Of a stretch of DNA of 8,836 nt, positions 6,416-8,836 are shown piece by piece. A program made the translations under genes and the position numbers. The notes beneath the pieces were generated by a model. It was not told the DNA's origin. It made no database searches and saw only the letters and a program-made list of their open reading frames with translations. Numbering within the stretch: the first letter of the stretch is position 1; every line of letters starts with the position of its first letter. The DNA comes from Smithella sp. (GTDB taxonomy: Bacteria > Desulfobacterota > Syntrophia > Syntrophales > Smithellaceae). The DNA lies in contig JAAZOZ010000227.1 in assembly GCA_012797505.1 (NCBI GenBank), positions 1 to 8,836 of the forward strand, read 5' to 3'.

Positions 6416-7291
6416 TTATTTTTTCAGTCGCAGATACCCATCACGAATCGCTTTTTTCCCTTCGGCGTTAAAAACGGTGAAAAAGAGATCCGTCGCTTGA
6501 TCTGTTTCCTCCCTGCCGGTCAGACAGACCCGGATGGATGAACCGGGAATCACCATCCCGGAAAACCGGCAAAAGACCGTCGTCAGGCGCCGGGAATCGC
6601 CGTTCGCTTCCGAATTCAGAAGATGATGAACGGACACAGCCAGCGTGGCCGTTCCCTGGTGAATAATTCCGGGCAGCCCCACCTGGTGCGCGAATTGAAC
6701 GGAGGTATGAATGGGGAAATAAATATTGGTGCATCCGTCGTAAATAAAGGGGGCCAGCCGATCAATCAAAATGCGGGATTCCCGCAGGATCGTCTCGTTT
6801 GTCCGCGAAGGAACAGAAGGAAGACTTTCGCCGCCCTTTCCGGCGTCCGCACACTCCACGCCTCTCATCATCGCGCCGAGATGCTCCGTAAATACCTGCC
6901 GGCCTCCGTCATCGCTCGCATCAAACCGGATCACCACGTAGGTTCCCGCCCGATGCGGCAGGATGGCGGCAATGACGCCGCAAATGGTCAACCGCATGCC
7001 GGGGATCACCGGCTGATGGATACAAAGATGCTCGCTGAAGTGGACCTGGGTCAGGAGCACCTCGCGGGGAAACGCATCCGCCCGCAGATAATCCGTAATA
7101 TTCTCGATGATCGGCCAGGTCAGCGCCACGGGGAAAAGGGGCGGAGCGATAATCCCACCGGGGTCTTCATCGTCAAAGTAAGCCGGATGGGCGTCGCCGA
7201 TCGCCGCGGCATAATTCATGGTCCGGCGCGCTTCTACTATGCAGGTATAGTCTTTCAGAGGCGCGCCGACAAACTCGGAGGTCAATTTCAT
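6416..7291 (-). CDS. MaoC-like two-hotdog acyl dehydratase/hydratase
   Basis: The 291-residue protein appears to be a tandem hotdog-fold protein. The N-terminal half (about 5-145) resembles the FAS1-like/MaoC-N dehydratase domain, with YAAAIGDAHPAYFD (27-40) and IAPPLFP (48-54). The C-terminal half (about 175-290) resembles MaoC hydratase 2, with NIYFPIHTSVQFA (189-201) and GLPGIIHQGTATLA (205-218). MaoC proteins hydrate enoyl-CoA thioesters or dehydrate 3-hydroxyacyl-CoAs. The usual motif is G-D-x-N-P-[LIV]-H. Here the C-domain keeps His195 but has Ile and Phe where Asp and Asn are expected, while the N-domain keeps GDxHP with Asp33 and no His. Activity is therefore uncertain. AGGAG at 7299-7303, 7 nt before the ATG at 7291, decides the start against an ATG 13 codons earlier. 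It leads a two-gene unit with the acyl-CoA ligase. Confidence 0.85.
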   Translation of the reverse strand: MKLTSEFVGAPLKDYTCIVEARRTMNYAAAIGDAHPAYFDDEDPGGIIAPPLFPVALTWPIIENITDYLRADAFPREVLLTQVHFSEHLCIHQPVIPGMRLTICGVIAAILPHRAGTYVVIRFDASDDGGRQVFTEHLGAMMRGVECADAGKGGESLPSVPSRTNETILRESRILIDRLAPFIYDGCTNIYFPIHTSVQFAHQVGLPGIIHQGTATLAVSVHHLLNSEANGDSRRLTTVFCRFSGMVIPGSSIRVCLTGREETDQATDLFFTVFNAEGKKAIRDGYLRLKK

Positions 7292-7312
7292 GGAAGTTCT
7301 CCTAACCGGGCA

Positions 7313-7357
7313 AAGCCAAAACCAAAACATTTTGCCGGCGCGTCAATATTTTGGCTT
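7313..7357. promoter_or_regulatory. 9-bp inverted repeat upstream of the MaoC-ligase operon (possible operator)
   Basis: AAGCCAAAA (7313-7321) and TTTTGGCTT (7349-7357) are perfect inverted arms separated by 27 nt, starting 22 bases upstream of the MaoC-like ATG. A second, smaller symmetry (CAAAA-CA-TTTTG) lies between the arms at 7323-7334. The position just before the ribosome binding site fits a repressor operator or an mRNA leader hairpin. No regulator gene is in the window and no convincing promoter was found here. Confidence 0.4.
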
Positions 7358-7363
7358 GGATAC

Positions 7364-7500
7364 TTTCACCCTCCCCACCCCATCCCATCAAGGAAGGGAA
7401 GAAAGCTCCTGTTCCTCCCCCCCCCTTGTGGGTTGCCGCTTACCTCTCACGCGCGGTTTTTCCCTCTCCTCTTGTGGGAAAGGGTCAGGGCGAGGGGATT
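7364..7500. repeat. Imperfect inverted pair of CCCTCTCC-type intergenic repeats
   Basis: The unit at 7462-7500 contains CCCTCTCCT, CTTGT, then GGGAAAGGG followed by TCAGGGCGAGGGG. The reverse complement of this unit is similar to the unit at 7364-7400 (CACCCTCCCC, CCCATCCCATCAAGGAAGGG). The two face each other about 60 bases apart, with a run of nine C at 7417-7425 between them. Such purine/pyrimidine-rich repeats are widespread between bacterial genes, and the paired arrangement resembles a BIME- or MITE-like element. No open reading frame of substance lies here. Confidence 0.5.
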
Positions 7501-7517
7501 CAAGTGAATTTTTCGCG

Positions 7518-7563
7518 AAAAAACGATGGGCGCGCGGGACGCCCGCCGTTTCCGGCCGGCGGG
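7518..7563 (-). terminator. Candidate intrinsic terminator downstream of the basic-tailed protein gene
   Basis: Read on the minus strand, a perfect CCCGCCG/CGGCGGG stem (7563 to 7542, 8-nt loop) overlaps a GGGCG/CGCCC stem (7544 to 7528). The latter is followed by ATCG and six T (7523-7518). The T-run is also half of a perfect 14-base palindrome, TTTTTCGCGAAAAA, at 7509-7522. It lies about 125-170 bases past the stop of the 7687-8694 gene. The GC-rich stems could equally be part of the adjoining dispersed repeats. Confidence 0.4.
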
Positions 7564-7615
7564 AGAAGACCGGCAAGACAAAGCGTTCTCGACGTGTTCA
7601 AATCGCATAATTCGT

Positions 7616-7635
7616 ATCCTTCGTCAATGAAGGAT
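7616..7635. repeat. 7-bp perfect hairpin in the intergenic region
   Basis: ATCCTTC, a GTCAAT loop and GAAGGAT form a perfect 7-bp stem 52 bases after the stop of the basic-tailed protein gene. No T-run follows on the minus strand. It may stabilise the transcript 3' end. Confidence 0.35.
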
Positions 7636-7686
7636 TCTTTCCGGGCGCCGGACGGGTCGGCTCGACGGGGAAAGGCGGCATGAATA

Positions 7687-8694
7687 TCAGCGATACCTTT
7701 CCTGAACGATTTCCTGGAAACGTTTTCCCATCTCTTCCAGCTCTCCGAGGAAGCGGTCTGTCTCGTTCGCGGACAGATACCCCTTTTCGTTCAGAAACTG
7801 ATAGAAGAGCTTCAGGGCCGGCGGCCAATAGAGGTATTCCACGGGTTTGTTGCAGATCATCTTTCTCAAGAGAAAATCTTCAAAGAACTCTCTCAAGTAT
7901 TGACTGGAAACGGATTTCAGCACGACGATATCTTCGTGCATATAGCGATAGAGAAAGGTGAGGTACAATTCCGGGCAATAGACGTACTCCTCGGGATTAT
8001 CCTCGAATCCCTTGGCGATCAGCCAATTCCGAAAGCGATCTTTGCTTTCATCTTCGACGGCGAGCGCCAGCTCCTCGTAGTCGTCGTAGTCCCCGCCCCT
8101 CCGGATGTGATCGTCAAGGGCCTCGATCTTTTCGATCAGACGGAGGTCTTCTTCATCCGGCGGAATGGCCGCCTCCACCCGGAAGCGAATCCGGCCGTTA
8201 TCGAAGGGCGGAATCAAATAGCTGACTTCCTTCCGCATGTGCATAAACAGAGAGGGCTTTGCCGGCTGGATTTCTTCGGGGAAAAGATAAACCTGCCGCT
8301 CAATCATCTTCTCAATATAACGATCCCGCTCCGCACCGTCCAGGTCCAGAACCTTCTTTACGCCGGCTTTCACCTTCCCCATCCAATGGGAATATTCCCG
8401 CTGTTCGTTCTTTTGCCGGCTGATGCTCAGGTTCCACAGAGACGACGCCAGCTCCATTCGGCGGTTCAACTCGTTGATGTCTCCGGCGTTTGTTTCCATA
8501 AGGGGTTCGGCATATTTGATCATTGCCTGCGATGAAGAAACGGCCATGAATCCTTGAGGCGCCGCTGCTTGCGAAATCGGCGGCCGTTCCATGAATGCCG
8601 GCATCGGTCTCACCTTGCGAACCTGCCGTTTTTGTCTTGCCTTTTCTCTGGCCTTTTTCTGCCGCTTAACAATTTCTTTCCTGTTCTTCTTCAT
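7687..8694 (-). CDS. Unidentified protein with highly basic N-terminal tail
   Basis: I do not recognise this 335-residue protein. Residues 1-29 contain 16 Lys or Arg and look like a disordered nucleic-acid-binding tail. A linker rich in Ala, Pro and Ser follows (30-60). The body (about 70-335) is mostly helical and acidic, with an acidic patch EDESKDR near 214-220 and DYDDYEEL near 202-209. The aromatic-rich C-terminal segment includes CPELYLTFLYRYM (240-252) and PVEYLYWPPALKLFYQF (284-300). There is no signal peptide, transmembrane segment, Walker motif or cysteine metal site. Codon use and the long clean frame match its neighbours, so it is a real gene. The ribosome binding site is weak (A/G-rich, no AGGAG). 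It follows the partial upstream gene by 41 bases. A role with RNA, ribosomes or DNA is only a guess from the tail. Confidence 0.75.
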   Translation of the reverse strand: MKKNRKEIVKRQKKAREKARQKRQVRKVRPMPAFMERPPISQAAAPQGFMAVSSSQAMIKYAEPLMETNAGDINELNRRMELASSLWNLSISRQKNEQREYSHWMGKVKAGVKKVLDLDGAERDRYIEKMIERQVYLFPEEIQPAKPSLFMHMRKEVSYLIPPFDNGRIRFRVEAAIPPDEEDLRLIEKIEALDDHIRRGGDYDDYEELALAVEDESKDRFRNWLIAKGFEDNPEEYVYCPELYLTFLYRYMHEDIVVLKSVSSQYLREFFEDFLLRKMICNKPVEYLYWPPALKLFYQFLNEKGYLSANETDRFLGELEEMGKRFQEIVQERYR

Positions 8695-8735
8695 AGAACG
8701 GTTTCTTTTCTTGATCAGGGTTTTATTTCACCATT

Positions 8736-8836
8736 TTATCCGGCGTCCGGCCCGGCTGATCCGTTGAGAAGGAACCGGACAGCCATGATCTTGTCTTCCG
8801 CCAGACCTTGAAGATCAGTCTCCACGATCCACCCCT
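8736..8836 (-). CDS. C-terminal fragment of an unidentified protein (cut by window edge)
   Basis: A minus-strand frame enters from the right edge and runs 32 codons to a TAA at 8736-8738. Its last residues include WIVETDLQGLAEDKIMAVRF and it ends NGSAGPDAG. The amphipathic, protein-like composition and G/C-rich third positions support it over a second open frame on the same strand whose product is Trp/Arg/Ser-rich and ends 40 bases before the next gene. No family can be assigned from so short a piece. It probably belongs to the same operon as the basic-tailed protein gene that begins 41 bases later. Confidence 0.5.
   Translation of the reverse strand, partial: GWIVETDLQGLAEDKIMAVRFLLNGSAGPDAG

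Noticed and set aside
4967..6541. A 524-codon open frame on the plus strand opposite the acyl-CoA ligase
   Set aside because: It is a shadow produced by the ligase codon bias. The translation is rich in His, Arg and Phe with no family motifs, whereas the minus strand has every ligase motif in order.
7292..7330. MaoC-like protein start at 7330 adding an N-terminal FWFWLCP segment
   Set aside because: AGGAG is placed 7 nt before the ATG at 7291, and the extra residues precede the fold and have no ribosome site. The hydrophobic stretch is too short to be a convincing signal peptide.
6623..7507. A 294-codon plus-strand open frame opposite the MaoC-like gene
   Set aside because: It runs through the coding gene, its ribosome site and the non-coding repeats, and its translation has no recognisable domain.
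7367..7635. CRISPR array
   Set aside because: Repeats are imperfect and inverted, not direct and evenly spaced, and no cas gene is near.

Overview
The window looks like a stretch of ordinary chromosome from a Gram-negative, probably anaerobic bacterium. A deltaproteobacterial (Syntrophus/Smithella-like) source is my best guess, but it is inference only. It rests on the moderate-to-high GC content, AGGAG-type ribosome binding sites, the acyl-CoA metabolism genes, the multi-PAS GGDEF protein and the GC-rich intergenic repeats. No rRNA, tRNA, CRISPR array, transposase, integrase or phage gene is visible. All credible genes lie on the minus strand, so transcription runs from high to low coordinates.

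In transcription order from the right edge, the layout is as follows. (1) The last 32 codons of an unidentified gene (8736-8836). (2) An unidentified 335-residue protein with a very basic N-terminal tail (7687-8694). (3) A gene-free stretch of about 395 bases (7292-7686) holding a cluster of GC-rich inverted repeats, a terminator candidate and a 9-bp inverted repeat just upstream of the next gene. (4) A tight pair: a two-domain MaoC/hotdog acyl dehydratase-like protein (6416-7291) and an AMP-forming acyl-CoA ligase (4805-6397), 18 bases apart. (5) A 221-base gap with a perfect -35 hexamer. (6) A cytoplasmic PAS4-GGDEF diguanylate cyclase (2517-4583). (7) A metallo-beta-lactamase-fold hydrolase (1574-2479), close behind or overlapping. 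(8) A cyclase-family metal hydrolase (743-1513). (9) A small exported Cache-domain sensor protein (184-711). (10) A left edge of 183 bases without a recognisable gene.

Functionally, the ligase and MaoC-like protein form an acid-activation and hydration (or thioester-binding) module, probably for a carboxylic acid whose identity the sequence does not reveal. Downstream, two metal-dependent hydrolases sit between a c-di-GMP synthase and a periplasmic ligand-binding Cache protein. This suggests, as inference only, a locus that senses and processes small organic acids or amides. I found no clear evidence of a novel multi-gene system. The points most worth a second look are the split catalytic dyad of the MaoC-like protein, the inverted repeat before it, the unidentified basic-tailed protein, and the repeat cluster.
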